Source: Streptomyces hokutonensis
Lineage (GTDB): Bacteria; Actinomycetota; Actinomycetes; Streptomycetales; Streptomycetaceae
Length of the DNA stretch: 64,000 nt
Direction of reading: 5' to 3'
Assembly: GCF_000376565.1 (NCBI RefSeq)
Contig: NZ_BARG01000031.1
Location: forward strand, 248,001-312,000
The translations under genes and the position numbers were made by a program. Positions 16,596 through 25,569 of the stretch are shown here, piece after piece (the first letter of the stretch is position 1; each line of letters begins with the position of its first letter). The notes beneath the pieces are model-generated. The model was given only the letters and a program-made list of their open reading frames with translations. It had not been told where the DNA came from and searched no databases.

Positions 16596-17849
16596 GTGAG
16601 CGTCGAACCTCCGTCTTCAGGCCGCCCCATCGGACCGCCCTCCGGCCCGCTGTCGGGACCCTCCCAGCCGCCTTCGGGCCCGCCCTCGCAGCCCTCGGGC
16701 AGCGGTGGCGCGGGTGCGCCGGAGCCGCACCGCCCCTGGTGGAAGTCGGTGCCACGCGTCGCGATCCTCACCGCGGTCGTGGTGGCCGCCGTGGTGCTGG
16801 GCCTCGTCTTCACCCGCTCCGACGGCGGCTCGACCAAGAGCGCGAGCAAGGGCGAGGTCTTTCTGCAGGCCGCGGCCAAGACAGGTCCGGAGCCGTTCAC
16901 GGAGTCCACGGCGAGCGAGAGTTCCGCCCTGCCCGTCTCCTCCTCACCGACCGCCTCGGAACCGGCGAACGCCGTGCGCGGTGTCGACGGCGGTGCCCCC
17001 GGCCTCTACGGCGGCACCCAGAACGTCGCCAGCTGTGACGTGGAGAAGCAGATCAAGGCCCTTCAGGCGAACCCGGCGAAGAACAAGGCGTTCGCGTCCG
17101 TCGTCGGCGTCCAGCCCGCCGGAGTCCCCGCCTATCTGAGGTCGCTGACCCCCGTACAGCTGCGCATGGACACCCGCGTCACCAACCACGGCTACCGCGA
17201 CGGCGCCGCGACCAGCTACCAGGCCGTCCTCCAGGCCGGCACCGCCGTCCTCGTCGACAGCCACGGCGTGCCCCGTGTCCGCTGCGCCTGCGGCAACCCG
17301 CTCTCCCCGCCCGTCGCCCAGCAGACCACCCCGAAGCCGACCGGCGACACCTGGTCGTCGTACCGGCCGCAGAACGTCGTGGTCGTCACGCCCGCACCGC
17401 AGGTCATCAACATCTTCGTGATCTACGACCCGCACAACGGGCACTGGTTCGGCCGCCACCACGGCGACACGGGCCGGCACGACCACCGCACCCCGCCGCC
17501 GCTGAACCCGGCCAGCCCCTCGGTGACCGTGTCTCCGCCGACCTCGCCGTCCTCCAACTCCCCGTCGGCGTGCGCCTCCACGTCCCCCGGCACGCCGGGT
17601 ACGCCCGGCGCGTCCACGAGCCCGTGCCCGCCGACGTCGAGCTCTCCGTCCGCCCCGTCCTCGTCGTCCCCGAGTTCGGAATCGCCGTCCTCCGAGCCGC
17701 CCTCGACCGAGTCGTCGGCAGCCTCGTCGGCCTCGTCCTCGGCGCCCGAATCGGGCGCCTCCAGCGCTACGACGACCTCCGCGTCGGCCTCGGTGTCGAG
17801 CTTCAGCGCGCCGGTTTCCCCGGGGACGAGTTCACCGTCACTCTCGTAG
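16596..17849 (+). CDS. DUF6777 domain-containing membrane-anchored protein
   Basis: A 417-residue protein with a Pro/Ser/Gly-rich cytoplasmic N-terminus (residues 1-48), one membrane helix near 52-70 (VAILTAVVVAAVVLGLVF), an extracytoplasmic domain, and a Ser/Pro/Thr-rich tail from about 305 to the end. The core NVASCDVEKQIKALQANPAKNK and the C-A-C-G-N-P-L-S phrase fit DUF6777. The domain has three conserved-looking Cys residues that could form disulphides. Function is unknown. It is divergent from the streptophobe gene, a pairing I recall from other Streptomyces. Confidence 0.82.
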   Translation: MSVEPPSSGRPIGPPSGPLSGPSQPPSGPPSQPSGSGGAGAPEPHRPWWKSVPRVAILTAVVVAAVVLGLVFTRSDGGSTKSASKGEVFLQAAAKTGPEPFTESTASESSALPVSSSPTASEPANAVRGVDGGAPGLYGGTQNVASCDVEKQIKALQANPAKNKAFASVVGVQPAGVPAYLRSLTPVQLRMDTRVTNHGYRDGAATSYQAVLQAGTAVLVDSHGVPRVRCACGNPLSPPVAQQTTPKPTGDTWSSYRPQNVVVVTPAPQVINIFVIYDPHNGHWFGRHHGDTGRHDHRTPPPLNPASPSVTVSPPTSPSSNSPSACASTSPGTPGTPGASTSPCPPTSSSPSAPSSSSPSSESPSSEPPSTESSAASSASSSAPESGASSATTTSASASVSSFSAPVSPGTSSPSLS

Positions 17850-17930
17850 GTGGACTGCCCGGCGTGGGGCTGGGTACGAGCACTGGTGCGACAGCAACAA
17901 GGCCGGCGCCCGCCTTCGAGAGAGACACGC

Positions 17931-18383
17931 ATGATCGACCACCGGGACGGGGTAGTGATACCGACTCGTTTCGACGTGCCCGTGGAACCGCTGAGGCGGG
18001 CGGCGCACTACACCGGGGAACCGGGCTGCATCTCCGATGCCCGGCATTTCACCCACCAGTTCCTGGAGCAGCTCAGAACGGAGTGGTGCGCCACGATCGA
18101 CGACCGGTCCGAAGGCGAACTGCTGCTGGTGGTGAGCGAGTTGGTCACCAACGCGGACCGGCACAGCAACGGCCCGTACATCCTGGAACTGGAGGGCACG
18201 GACGCGTCGGTGACGGTGTCCGTCTGCGACAGCAGCGTCGCCCTGCCCCGGCTCTTCGCCCGCGACCCCGAGCGGATCGGCCGGCACGGCCTGGAGATCG
18301 TGAACGCCCTGGCCGCCCGCGTGACGGTAGAACGGGTACCGGTCGGCAAGCAGGTCAGGGCCGTGGTGGAGCTGAGCGGTTAG
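17931..18383 (+). CDS. RsbW-like ATP-binding protein (anti-sigma factor type)
   Basis: A 150-residue GHKL ATPase. The N box ELVTNADRHS, the G1 box VCDSS and the G2-like GRHGLEIVNALA match HATPase_c_2 proteins, which are abundant in Streptomyces. Such proteins act as anti-sigma kinases or stand-alone partners of STAS proteins. The ATG at 17931 follows GAGAGA. A STAS protein is encoded 22 kb away, but nothing links the two. The stop overlaps the convergent methyltransferase gene by 4 bp. Confidence 0.85.
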   Translation: MIDHRDGVVIPTRFDVPVEPLRRAAHYTGEPGCISDARHFTHQFLEQLRTEWCATIDDRSEGELLLVVSELVTNADRHSNGPYILELEGTDASVTVSVCDSSVALPRLFARDPERIGRHGLEIVNALAARVTVERVPVGKQVRAVVELSG

Positions 18384-19159
18384 GTCCCGGTGCGGGTGGC
18401 CGTGATCAGTTCGTGGAAGTACCGCTTGGTGATCCGGCCGCCGTGCCGTGTCTCCAGCAGCTCCCGGAGACAGGCCAGGAGGCCCCGACGTGAGGGCTCG
18501 TCCATGGCCAGATGGCCCGAGTAGGTGAGCACGACGTCGAGGTACTCGTCGGTCGTGTACGTGATCTCCTGGGCACCGCGCCACACCGTGACGTCCGCGA
18601 AGTGCTCGGAGCGCTCGAACTCCCCGGTGTCCGTGGCCGTTTCGTCCTCGGTGGGACTCCGGAAGCCGGGCTGGGTGGCCGGGTCCCAGCGTTCGTAGCA
18701 GCGCTGCATCCGGTCGAAGAACTCCTGGGTGCCGCCCGCCACATGGTGCGTGGTGACGACGGCGAGCCGCCCGCCGGGGCGCAGGGCGGACGCCGCCTTC
18801 GCCAGGAACATCGCGGGATCGAACCAGTGGAACGCCGTCGCGATCGCCACCAGGTCGAAGGGCTCGTCCGGCAGTTCCCAGCGTTCGAAGTCCGCCACCT
18901 GCACGTCGACCCGGGGGAACGCGCTCAGGTTGCGCCGCGCCACCGCCGCCAGGGACGGCCCCAGCTCCACGGCGGTGAGCCGACAGCCGAACTCGGCCAG
19001 CGGGACCGTGAGTTGACCGGTCCCGGGGGCGATCTCCAGCACCCGGCTGTCCGGGCCGAGGTCCGCCAGCCGGGCCAGTTCCGCCACGAGAGGGCGCGGA
19101 TACCGGGGCCGGGCCCGGTCGTACCGCTCGGCCGCACCGTCGAACGTGTCGCGCAGCAC
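18380..19159 (-). CDS. Class I SAM-dependent methyltransferase
   Basis: A 259-residue methyltransferase. VLEIAPGTGQLTVPLAEFG is motif I, and AIATAFHWFDP and LRPGGRLAVV are motifs seen in the methyltransferase 11/25 group. GTG 19159 begins VLRDTFDGAAERYDRARPRYP, the usual N-terminus of this subgroup; upstream in-frame sequence looks non-coding. The substrate is unknown. It is divergent from the popR-like regulator gene 87 bp away. Confidence 0.87.
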   Translation of the reverse strand: MLRDTFDGAAERYDRARPRYPRPLVAELARLADLGPDSRVLEIAPGTGQLTVPLAEFGCRLTAVELGPSLAAVARRNLSAFPRVDVQVADFERWELPDEPFDLVAIATAFHWFDPAMFLAKAASALRPGGRLAVVTTHHVAGGTQEFFDRMQRCYERWDPATQPGFRSPTEDETATDTGEFERSEHFADVTVWRGAQEITYTTDEYLDVVLTYSGHLAMDEPSRRGLLACLRELLETRHGGRITKRYFHELITATRTGT

Positions 19160-19246
19160 TGTTCCCGCACCCTTCGGATCGCCGATTCCACCCAGGGCAG
19201 AATGCTGATCCCTTGCCCTGGCGTCCAGCGCTTTTAGTCTGAGGGG

Positions 19247-19636
19247 GTGAGCAACCAAGCGCCGAACCAAGCCCGCGTGATCCCCCTGCGCCCGCACGAG
19301 CCGGCCCCCCACCTGCCGGAGCCCACGGTTCCCGCGCCCAAGGAACCCCTGTGGCGTGACCTGGTAGGTGACGTTCTACGACGTGAACGCCTCGCCCAGG
19401 AACGCACGTTGAAGGATGTGGCCGACGCCGCCCGGATCTCCATGCCGTATCTCTCGGAGGTGGAGCGGGGCCGCAAGGAGGCCTCCTCGGAGGTCCTCGC
19501 GGCCGCCGCCCACGCCCTCGGTCTCGACCTCGGCGACCTGCTGTCGCTGACGCAGAACGAGTTCACCCAGTTCCGCAACAGGCGCCAGGGCAGGGTGACT
19601 TCGCCGTACAACGGGCTGTGCCTGGTCGCCGCCTGA
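19247..19636 (+). CDS. popR: XRE/Cro family regulator of the clpP3-clpP4 operon (PopR-like)
   Basis: A 129-residue regulator with an HTH at about residues 50-90 (RTLKDVADAARISMPYLSEVERGRKEASSEVL), a sequence very close to ClgR/PopR of actinobacteria. It ends in LVAA. In S. lividans PopR controls clpP3-clpP4 and is degraded by ClpP1/ClpP2 through two C-terminal alanines, so the ending here fits that degron. The gene lies immediately convergent with clpP4 (9 bp between stops), as expected for popR. The symbol rests on this combination; ClgR itself is the main alternative. Confidence 0.8.
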   Translation: MSNQAPNQARVIPLRPHEPAPHLPEPTVPAPKEPLWRDLVGDVLRRERLAQERTLKDVADAARISMPYLSEVERGRKEASSEVLAAAAHALGLDLGDLLSLTQNEFTQFRNRRQGRVTSPYNGLCLVAA

Positions 19637-19645
19637 CGGAGTCGG

Positions 19646-20248
19646 TCAGACCGCGACGAGGCGTCGGCTGACCACCTCGTCGGCGAGGCCGTACGCCACG
19701 GCCTCCGGCGCGGTGAACACCTTGTCGCGGTCCATGTCGGCGCGCAGTGTCGGGATGTCGTGGTGCGTGTGCCGCGACAGCACCTCCTCCACCTGGGAGC
19801 GGATCCGCACCATCTCCTTGGCCTGGAGCGCGAGATCGGAGACCATGCCGCGCTGTCCGCCGCTGGCCGGCTGGCCGAGCAGCACACGCGCGTGCTCCAG
19901 CACGAACCGCCGTCCCGGGTCGCCGCCCGCGAGGAGTACGGCCGCCGTCGAAGCCGCCTGACCGACGCAGAACGTCGAGATGGGGGCCTGCACGTACGTC
20001 ATGGTGTCGTAGATCGCCATGAGCGAAGTGAACGAGCCGCCGGGCGAGTTGATGTAGATCGCGATCTCGCTCTCCGGGGACGACGACTCCAGATGGAGGA
20101 GTTGCGCGATGACGACATTGGCCACCCCGTCGTCGATCTCGGTGCCGAGGAAGATGATCCGCTCGGACAGCAGCCTGCTGAACACGTCGTAGGAGCGTTC
20201 ACCCTGCGGAGTGCGCTCGACGACGTTCGGAATCGTGTATGTCCCCAT
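19646..20248 (-). CDS. clpP4: ATP-dependent Clp protease proteolytic subunit (ClpP4-like)
   Basis: A 200-residue self-compartmentalised serine protease subunit. The catalytic triad is Ser100 (CVGQAAST), His119 (LEHARVLL) and Asp171 (RADMDRD). The usual S-M-G after the serine is replaced by STAA, a divergence seen in secondary actinobacterial ClpPs. It follows the other clpP with a 1-nt gap, so the two are translated together and probably form a mixed tetradecamer. Known S. lividans clpP3-clpP4 is silent unless ClpP1/P2 fail. The number assignment is by gene order. Confidence 0.88.
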   Translation of the reverse strand: MGTYTIPNVVERTPQGERSYDVFSRLLSERIIFLGTEIDDGVANVVIAQLLHLESSSPESEIAIYINSPGGSFTSLMAIYDTMTYVQAPISTFCVGQAASTAAVLLAGGDPGRRFVLEHARVLLGQPASGGQRGMVSDLALQAKEMVRIRSQVEEVLSRHTHHDIPTLRADMDRDKVFTAPEAVAYGLADEVVSRRLVAV

Positions 20249-20249
20249 G

Positions 20250-20903
20250 TCAGAGCCCCATCCGTCGCTTGGAGGCGGCCGGGCGGACGTCGGCCAGGGA
20301 GGCGACGACCCGGTCCACCATGCCGTACTCCTTGGCCTGTTCGGCCGTGAACCAGCGGTCGCGGTCGCCGTCGCGGGAGATGGTCTCCTCGCTCTGCCCG
20401 GTGTGCTCGGCGGTGAGGCGTTCGATGGTCTTCTTCGTGTGCTCCAGGTTCTCCGCCTGGATCTCGATGTCGGCGGTGGTGCCGCCGATGCCGGCCGACG
20501 GCTGGTGCATCATGACCCGCGCGTGGGGAAGGGCGTAGCGCTTGCCGGGTGTGCCGACGGTCAGCAGGAACTGGCCCATGCTCGCCGCGAAGCCCATCGC
20601 CAGCGTCGAGACGTCGTTCGGGATCAGCTGCATCGTGTCGTAGATCGCGAGGCCCGCCGTCACCGAGCCGCCGGGGCTGTTGACGTACAGGCTGATGTCC
20701 GTGCGCGGGTCCTCCGCGGACAGGATCAGGAGCTGGGCGCAGACCCGGTTCGCGGAGACCTCGTCGACCTGGGTGCCGAGGAGGACGATCCGCTGGGCGA
20801 GGAGCTGTGCGGCCAGGTGGTCGTCGAAGCGGGAGGGCGGGGTGTCGCCCTCCTCGGCGCGCGGCATGAGGGCCGGTGCGAAGCCGGCCGTGAGTGAAGA
20901 CAT
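20250..20903 (-). CDS. clpP3: ATP-dependent Clp protease proteolytic subunit (ClpP3-like)
   Basis: A 217-residue ClpP with a canonical active site: Ser108 in FAASMGQFLL, His127 in LPHARVMMHQPSAG and Asp178 in SRDGDRD. The N-terminal 25 residues are probably a propeptide. ATG 20903 is chosen since AAGGAG sits five bases before it; the GTG at 20909 overlaps that ribosome site. It is the first gene of the clpP3-clpP4 pair. The 120 bp upstream holds its promoter and presumably PopR sites; a short dyad GTGG-5-CCAC is visible near 20920-20935. Confidence 0.9.
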   Translation of the reverse strand: MSSLTAGFAPALMPRAEEGDTPPSRFDDHLAAQLLAQRIVLLGTQVDEVSANRVCAQLLILSAEDPRTDISLYVNSPGGSVTAGLAIYDTMQLIPNDVSTLAMGFAASMGQFLLTVGTPGKRYALPHARVMMHQPSAGIGGTTADIEIQAENLEHTKKTIERLTAEHTGQSEETISRDGDRDRWFTAEQAKEYGMVDRVVASLADVRPAASKRRMGL

Positions 20904-21026
20904 CGGCACTCCTTGTCGAGGCTCTGTGGTGTCTCCACTGTCGGCCGGTAGGCGCCCGAACTGCGGGTTTCTAGGCTCGTAGCAGATTCGCCGTGGGCAG
21001 AGCCGCCGGCCGGTCCCACCCTCCGC

Positions 21027-22235
21027 TCACTCCGAGCCCTTTTCGCGCAGCTGCCGGAAGAAGGCCCGTACGTCCTCGGCCAGCAGGTCCGGCTCCTCCA
21101 TGGCGGCGAAGTGGCCGCCCCGGTCGAGCTTGGTCCAGCGGACGATGTTGTCGGTGCGCTCGGCCTTGTGCCGGAGCGGGATCTGGATCTCGGCCGGGAA
21201 GAGGGCGAGCGCGGTGGGGGCGGTGGACGGGAGGGTGGGCGCGGCGGCCCGGGCGCCGGTGGAGTGGGCCCGCTCGTAGTAGATCCGGGCGGCCGAACCG
21301 GCGGTCCCCGTCAGCCAGTACAGCATCACGTCGGTGAGCAGCCGGTCCCGGTCCACGGCCTCCTCGGGCAGTTCCTCCGAGTCGGTCCACTCCCTGAACT
21401 TCTCGACGATCCAGGCGAGTTGACCGACCGGCGAGTCCGCGAGGGCGTACGCCAGGGTCTGCGGGCGGGTGGAGTGCAGGACGGCGTACCCGGTGCCCTC
21501 GCGCGACCAGGCGGTCCAGCGGCGCCAGGACTCCAGGGCGTCCGCCCGCTCCTCCGGGTCGAGCGCGTCCAACTCCTCGGGGGTGGGCTCGGTGAGGGCC
21601 TGGGCGCCCGGCAGCAGGTTGAGGTGGACGCCGACGACCCGGTCGGGGTGGGCGCGGCCCAGCTCGCGGGAGATCGCCGCGCCCCAGTCGCCGCCCTGCG
21701 CGCCGAACCGCTCGTAGCCGAGGCGGTGCATCAGCTCGGCCCAGGCGTCGGCGATGCGGCCCGCCTCCCAGCCGGTGTCGGCCGGGGGCCCGGACAGGCC
21801 GAAGCCCGGGATGCTCGGCACGACCACGTGGAAGGCGTCGGCCGGGTCGCCGCCGTGGGCCGCCGGATCGGTCAACAGGCCCACGATGTCGACGAATTCG
21901 ACGATCGAACCCGGCCAGCCGTGGGTGATGATCAGCGGGGTGGCGTCCGGTTCCGGGGAGCGGATGTGCGCGAAGTGGACGTTCGACCCGTCGATGGTGG
22001 TCGTGAACTGCGGCCATGCGTTCAGCTCGGCCTCGGCCGCCCGCCAGTCGTACTCGTGCCGCCAGTACCGCACCAGCTCCCGCAGATAGTCCGCCGGCAC
22101 GCCGTACGCCCAGCCCGTGCCGGGCAGCTCGTCGGGCCAGCGGACGCGGTCGAGCCGGGCGTGCAGATCGTCGAGGTCGGCCTGCGGGATGTCGATACGG
22201 AACGGGTGGACGCTGTCTGCCTGCGGATACGTCAT
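21027..22235 (-). CDS. Epoxide hydrolase family protein (EHN domain, alpha/beta hydrolase)
   Basis: A 402-residue protein. The N-terminal EHN segment (VHPFRIDIPQADLDDLHARLDRVRWPDE) precedes an alpha/beta hydrolase core. HGWPGS is the oxyanion motif, and the nucleophile Asp lies in QGGDWGA, as in microsomal-type epoxide hydrolases. Tyr residues in the cap (YELP-like region) and a late His (RGGHFAAME) complete the active site. It opens epoxides to diols, probably in catabolism or detoxification. It is a monocistronic gene between the clpP locus and a divergent VOC gene. Confidence 0.9.
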   Translation of the reverse strand: MTYPQADSVHPFRIDIPQADLDDLHARLDRVRWPDELPGTGWAYGVPADYLRELVRYWRHEYDWRAAEAELNAWPQFTTTIDGSNVHFAHIRSPEPDATPLIITHGWPGSIVEFVDIVGLLTDPAAHGGDPADAFHVVVPSIPGFGLSGPPADTGWEAGRIADAWAELMHRLGYERFGAQGGDWGAAISRELGRAHPDRVVGVHLNLLPGAQALTEPTPEELDALDPEERADALESWRRWTAWSREGTGYAVLHSTRPQTLAYALADSPVGQLAWIVEKFREWTDSEELPEEAVDRDRLLTDVMLYWLTGTAGSAARIYYERAHSTGARAAAPTLPSTAPTALALFPAEIQIPLRHKAERTDNIVRWTKLDRGGHFAAMEEPDLLAEDVRAFFRQLREKGSE

Positions 22236-22368
22236 GGAGAGCGAGCCTAGTTCCGGGCGGCGGATGGGCCACCTGGATTATCCGGCCGCCCGACCGATGA
22301 GTTTCGGGGTGACGATCGGTCGATACAGATGACCGTGTTCGACGCCCCAGGAGCCCATGGAGGAACGC

Positions 22369-22851
22369 ATGACCACCGACGGATTCACCACATGTCTCTG
22401 GTTCGACGGCCAGGCCGAGGAAGCCGCCCACCTGTACGTGTCGATCTTCAAGAACTCCAGCATCGGCCGTATCAGCCACTACGGCGAGGGTGCCCAGCAG
22501 CCGGCGGGCTCGGTGCTCACCGTCGAGTTCACGGCCTTCGGGCAGAAGTTCGTCGCGCTGAACGGCGGCCCGATGTTCAAGTTCACCGAGGCGGTCTCCT
22601 TCCAGATCCCGTGCGAGAACCAGGAGGACATCGACTACTACTGGGCCAAGCTGCTCGAAGGCGGCGGCGAGCCCGGCCCGTGCGGCTGGCTCAAGGACAA
22701 GTACGGCCTGTCCTGGCAGGTCGTCCCCACCCGGCTGATCGACATGATCACCGACCCGGACCCCGCGAAGGTCGCCCGTGCGACGGAGTCCTTCATGGCG
22801 ATGGGCAAGTTCGACCTCGCCGCGCTGGAGAAGGCCTTCGCGGGGGAGTGA
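22369..22851 (+). CDS. VOC family protein, PhnB/3-demethylubiquinone methyltransferase-like fold
   Basis: A 160-residue VOC protein. TCLWFDGQAEEAAHLYVSIFKNSSIGRISHY and FMAMGKFDLAALEKAFAG are the start and end signatures of the 3-dmu-9_3-mt/PhnB subgroup. No methyltransferase activity is implied, since the name is historical. ATG 22369 is chosen because GGAGG lies just before it. It is divergent from the epoxide hydrolase, with 133 bp between starts. The ligand is unknown. Confidence 0.87.
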   Translation: MTTDGFTTCLWFDGQAEEAAHLYVSIFKNSSIGRISHYGEGAQQPAGSVLTVEFTAFGQKFVALNGGPMFKFTEAVSFQIPCENQEDIDYYWAKLLEGGGEPGPCGWLKDKYGLSWQVVPTRLIDMITDPDPAKVARATESFMAMGKFDLAALEKAFAGE

Positions 22852-22862
22852 CCCGGCTACGG

Positions 22863-25391
22863 CTACGTCGGTCGCGCCAGCGTCGCCACCTCGGCGGCGC
22901 TCAGCGCCCTGCCGTAGACCCGGAAGCCGTCGACCGCGCCCTTCAGGTACGGGTCGGCGTACTGCGACCGGCCGATGTATCCGGCCCGGACGTGGTTGCC
23001 GAAGCGGCGCGGCTCCACGGTGACGGCCGCTTTCCGGCCGGCTTCCGCGCCGTCCACGTACAGGACGGCGGTCCCGTCGCCGTAGGCCACCGCCACGTGC
23101 ACCCAGCGGTCGGTCGGCAGCGGCTCGGCGTCGATGCGCTGCTCGGCGCCCGCCCCGCCCGCGGTGATCGCGTACCGCAGGGTGCCGTCACCGCTCAGCG
23201 GGGTCAGGAACATGTTGGCGGTGACGCCGGTACCGAGGTCGAAGATCCGGCTCCAGGTGCCGGGCCGACCGTCCAGCCGGACCCACGTGGCGAGCGAGTA
23301 CGCCGACGCACCCGCCAACAGGTCCTCGGCGAGGGCGACATGACCGTCGACGCCGTCCAGGGCGACCGCGCCACCGATCCTGCCGTCCGCCAACCATTCC
23401 GCTCCGCCGACCAGTTGGGCCGTACGGCCGTTGCCCGTCGCGTCGGACGCGGCCGTGCCCGAGGTCTCGTCGAAGCGGTGCCAGGCGGCGAACTCCGGGG
23501 GAGGGGGCGGGGGTTCGCCGGTCAGCCAGTACACCGAGTAGTGCTGGTGGTGGACGCGGGCGATCGGCAGCAGGGTCACGTCCGTGTCGTCCGCGCGGGC
23601 GGTGAAGCGCAGCGGGTCCGACGACAACTGCCGTACGGAGTCGACGTCCAGGCGTGAAAGCCAGGGATCGGCCCGGTCGCCGAACGTGCCGGCCAGCACC
23701 ACCGGACCGTGCAGCACGGCCTGTACATCGGGGTCGTCGGGGGTCGGCTCCACGACCGTACGCATCGGCAGGGACACCTCGACCCGGTCGCCCGCGCGCC
23801 AGGTCCGCTCCAGGGTGAGCCAGCTGCCCGGCTTCGGACGGTCGGGCAGCGCATGGCCGTTGAGGGCGGCGCGGGCGCCGGAGGCCCAGGACGGGACACG
23901 GACGCGCAGCCGGTGTGAGGCCCGCCCTGCGGTGACCGTCAGGGTGGTGGTGGAGCGGTCGGGGAAGCCGGTGGTCTGCCGCCAGGTGATGCCCCGCTCG
24001 CGCCAGACGACCTGGGACGGCACGAACAGGTTGACCAGCAGGGCGTGTTCGTCGTGCGTGTAGATCGTGTCGGCGAACTTGGCCTGGGTCTCCATGCCGG
24101 TGCCGTGGTCGCAGGAGAAGTTGTCGTAGTCCGTGGAGTACACGTCCGGATCCGCGCCCATGAAGGACGGCTGGCGCTTGAACGAGCCCGGCGCCAGGCC
24201 GGTGTAGTAGATGTTGAAGCCGTGCTCGGAGTCCGGGTCCTGCTCGCCCAACAGCTGGTTGAACAGGGCCCGTTCGTAGAAGTCGAGCAGCTCGACGCGG
24301 TCCGGGGTGTGGAAGTGCAGCAGCCGGGTCAGCTTCAGCATGTTGTAGCTGTTGCAGTTCTCGCAGGTGTTGTCCGACAACTGCCCTGCCACGACGTCCG
24401 GTTCGTGGAAGGCCTCGCCGTTGCTGTTGCCGCCGATGACGTACGTGTGGTGGCCGGTGACGATCTCCCAGAAGTTCGCGGCGATCGTGCGGTACCGCTC
24501 GGGCAGCCCCTCCTCCCACAGCCGCAGCGCGCCGACCATCTTCGGGATCTGCGTGTTGGCGTGCAGCCCGGCGAGCCGGTCCTCGCCCAGTGCCAGCGGG
24601 TCGAACACCCGGGCGTGGGTGAAGCGTTCGGCGACATCGAGCCAGGCGGTGTTCCCGGTGAGGGCGTGCAGATCGGCGAGCACGTCGTTCATCCCGCCGA
24701 ACTCGGTCTCCAGCACCCGCTGCATCTGCTCGTACGACAGCCCCGCGGTGCGCGCGTCGACCCAGCGCGCCTGCCGCAGCACCACGTCGAGGGCCTGCTC
24801 GTTCCCGGTCAGCCGGTACTGCTCGACCAGCCCCGCCATGATCTTGTGGATCGTGTAGTACGGCGCCCACACCCCGGTCCCGGCCTCCAGCCGGTCGAAG
24901 AAACTCTCGGGGAACGCGGACAGATAGCCGGTGCGGAAACCGGCGGCGGGCGAGGCCGCCTGACACTTCGCCAGTTCGGCGACGAGGGTCCGGCCCTTGT
25001 CGCGCAGGACCGTGTCACCGGTGTTGGCGTACGCGAGCGCGAGTCCGGAGAGCAGATGGCCGGTGGAGTGGCCGCGCAGTTCCACGTCGGGCCCCTCCCA
25101 GCCGCCGCAGGGCTGCGCGCTGCTGGGCAGGCGGACGTTGGTGCGGAAGGTGTGCAGCAGCCGGTCGAGGTCGACGAAGCGCAGATAGGCCGAGTTGCGG
25201 CGCTGGTTGTCCCGGAACGGGCTGTCCAGCAGGGTCACGGCGGTGAGCGGGAAGGGGCGGACCGCGGTGGGTCCGTCGGCGGCGCGGTCCGTGGCAGCGT
25301 ACGCCGTGCCGTCCGTGCCGGTGAGGGTGAGGGCGGCCGAGGTGGCACCTGCGGCCGCGAGCAACTGACGTCTGCCCAGGGGTGGGGTCAT
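22863..25391 (-). CDS. Exported GH127-type beta-L-arabinofuranosidase with LamG domain
   Basis: An 842-residue secreted enzyme. A twin-arginine signal (GRRQLLAAAGATSAALTLTG) opens the protein. The (alpha/alpha)6 barrel and beta domains of DUF1680/GH127 follow (GHSTGHLLSGLALAYANTGD; CENCNSYNMLKLTRLLHF; YYTGLAPGSFK). The CENC cluster supplies the Cys/Glu residues that, in this family, bind zinc and act as nucleophile. The last 190 residues form a LamG/concanavalin-like lectin domain (LATWVRLDGRPGTWSRIFDLG). It would release L-arabinofuranose from plant polysaccharide outside the cell. ATG 25391 is chosen since GAAGGA precedes it. Confidence 0.88.
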   Translation of the reverse strand: MTPPLGRRQLLAAAGATSAALTLTGTDGTAYAATDRAADGPTAVRPFPLTAVTLLDSPFRDNQRRNSAYLRFVDLDRLLHTFRTNVRLPSSAQPCGGWEGPDVELRGHSTGHLLSGLALAYANTGDTVLRDKGRTLVAELAKCQAASPAAGFRTGYLSAFPESFFDRLEAGTGVWAPYYTIHKIMAGLVEQYRLTGNEQALDVVLRQARWVDARTAGLSYEQMQRVLETEFGGMNDVLADLHALTGNTAWLDVAERFTHARVFDPLALGEDRLAGLHANTQIPKMVGALRLWEEGLPERYRTIAANFWEIVTGHHTYVIGGNSNGEAFHEPDVVAGQLSDNTCENCNSYNMLKLTRLLHFHTPDRVELLDFYERALFNQLLGEQDPDSEHGFNIYYTGLAPGSFKRQPSFMGADPDVYSTDYDNFSCDHGTGMETQAKFADTIYTHDEHALLVNLFVPSQVVWRERGITWRQTTGFPDRSTTTLTVTAGRASHRLRVRVPSWASGARAALNGHALPDRPKPGSWLTLERTWRAGDRVEVSLPMRTVVEPTPDDPDVQAVLHGPVVLAGTFGDRADPWLSRLDVDSVRQLSSDPLRFTARADDTDVTLLPIARVHHQHYSVYWLTGEPPPPPPEFAAWHRFDETSGTAASDATGNGRTAQLVGGAEWLADGRIGGAVALDGVDGHVALAEDLLAGASAYSLATWVRLDGRPGTWSRIFDLGTGVTANMFLTPLSGDGTLRYAITAGGAGAEQRIDAEPLPTDRWVHVAVAYGDGTAVLYVDGAEAGRKAAVTVEPRRFGNHVRAGYIGRSQYADPYLKGAVDGFRVYGRALSAAEVATLARPT

Positions 25392-25569
25392 CACCAATGT
25401 CCTTCGCATGTCGAGGAGGTGGGAGTCGGGCGGTGGTGTCCCTCCACCGCTCCACTCCGGTTCGAAATCCCGAAGGTCGTGCGACATGCTGTGCGCTGGA
25501 CACGCTAGGCGCCCGCTGTGTGATGTCAACAGGGCGTGGAGGGACGGCAGTTGACGATGGGGCTGGGCC

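Noticed and set aside
17521..17849. Ser-rich tail of the DUF6777 protein as tandem repeat
   Set aside because: Biased composition but no constant unit length; treated as a disordered tail.
20971..22479. 502-codon minus frame over the epoxide hydrolase
   Set aside because: The hydrolase motifs (HGWPGS, GGDWG) are in another frame; this frame reads Arg/Pro-rich noise.
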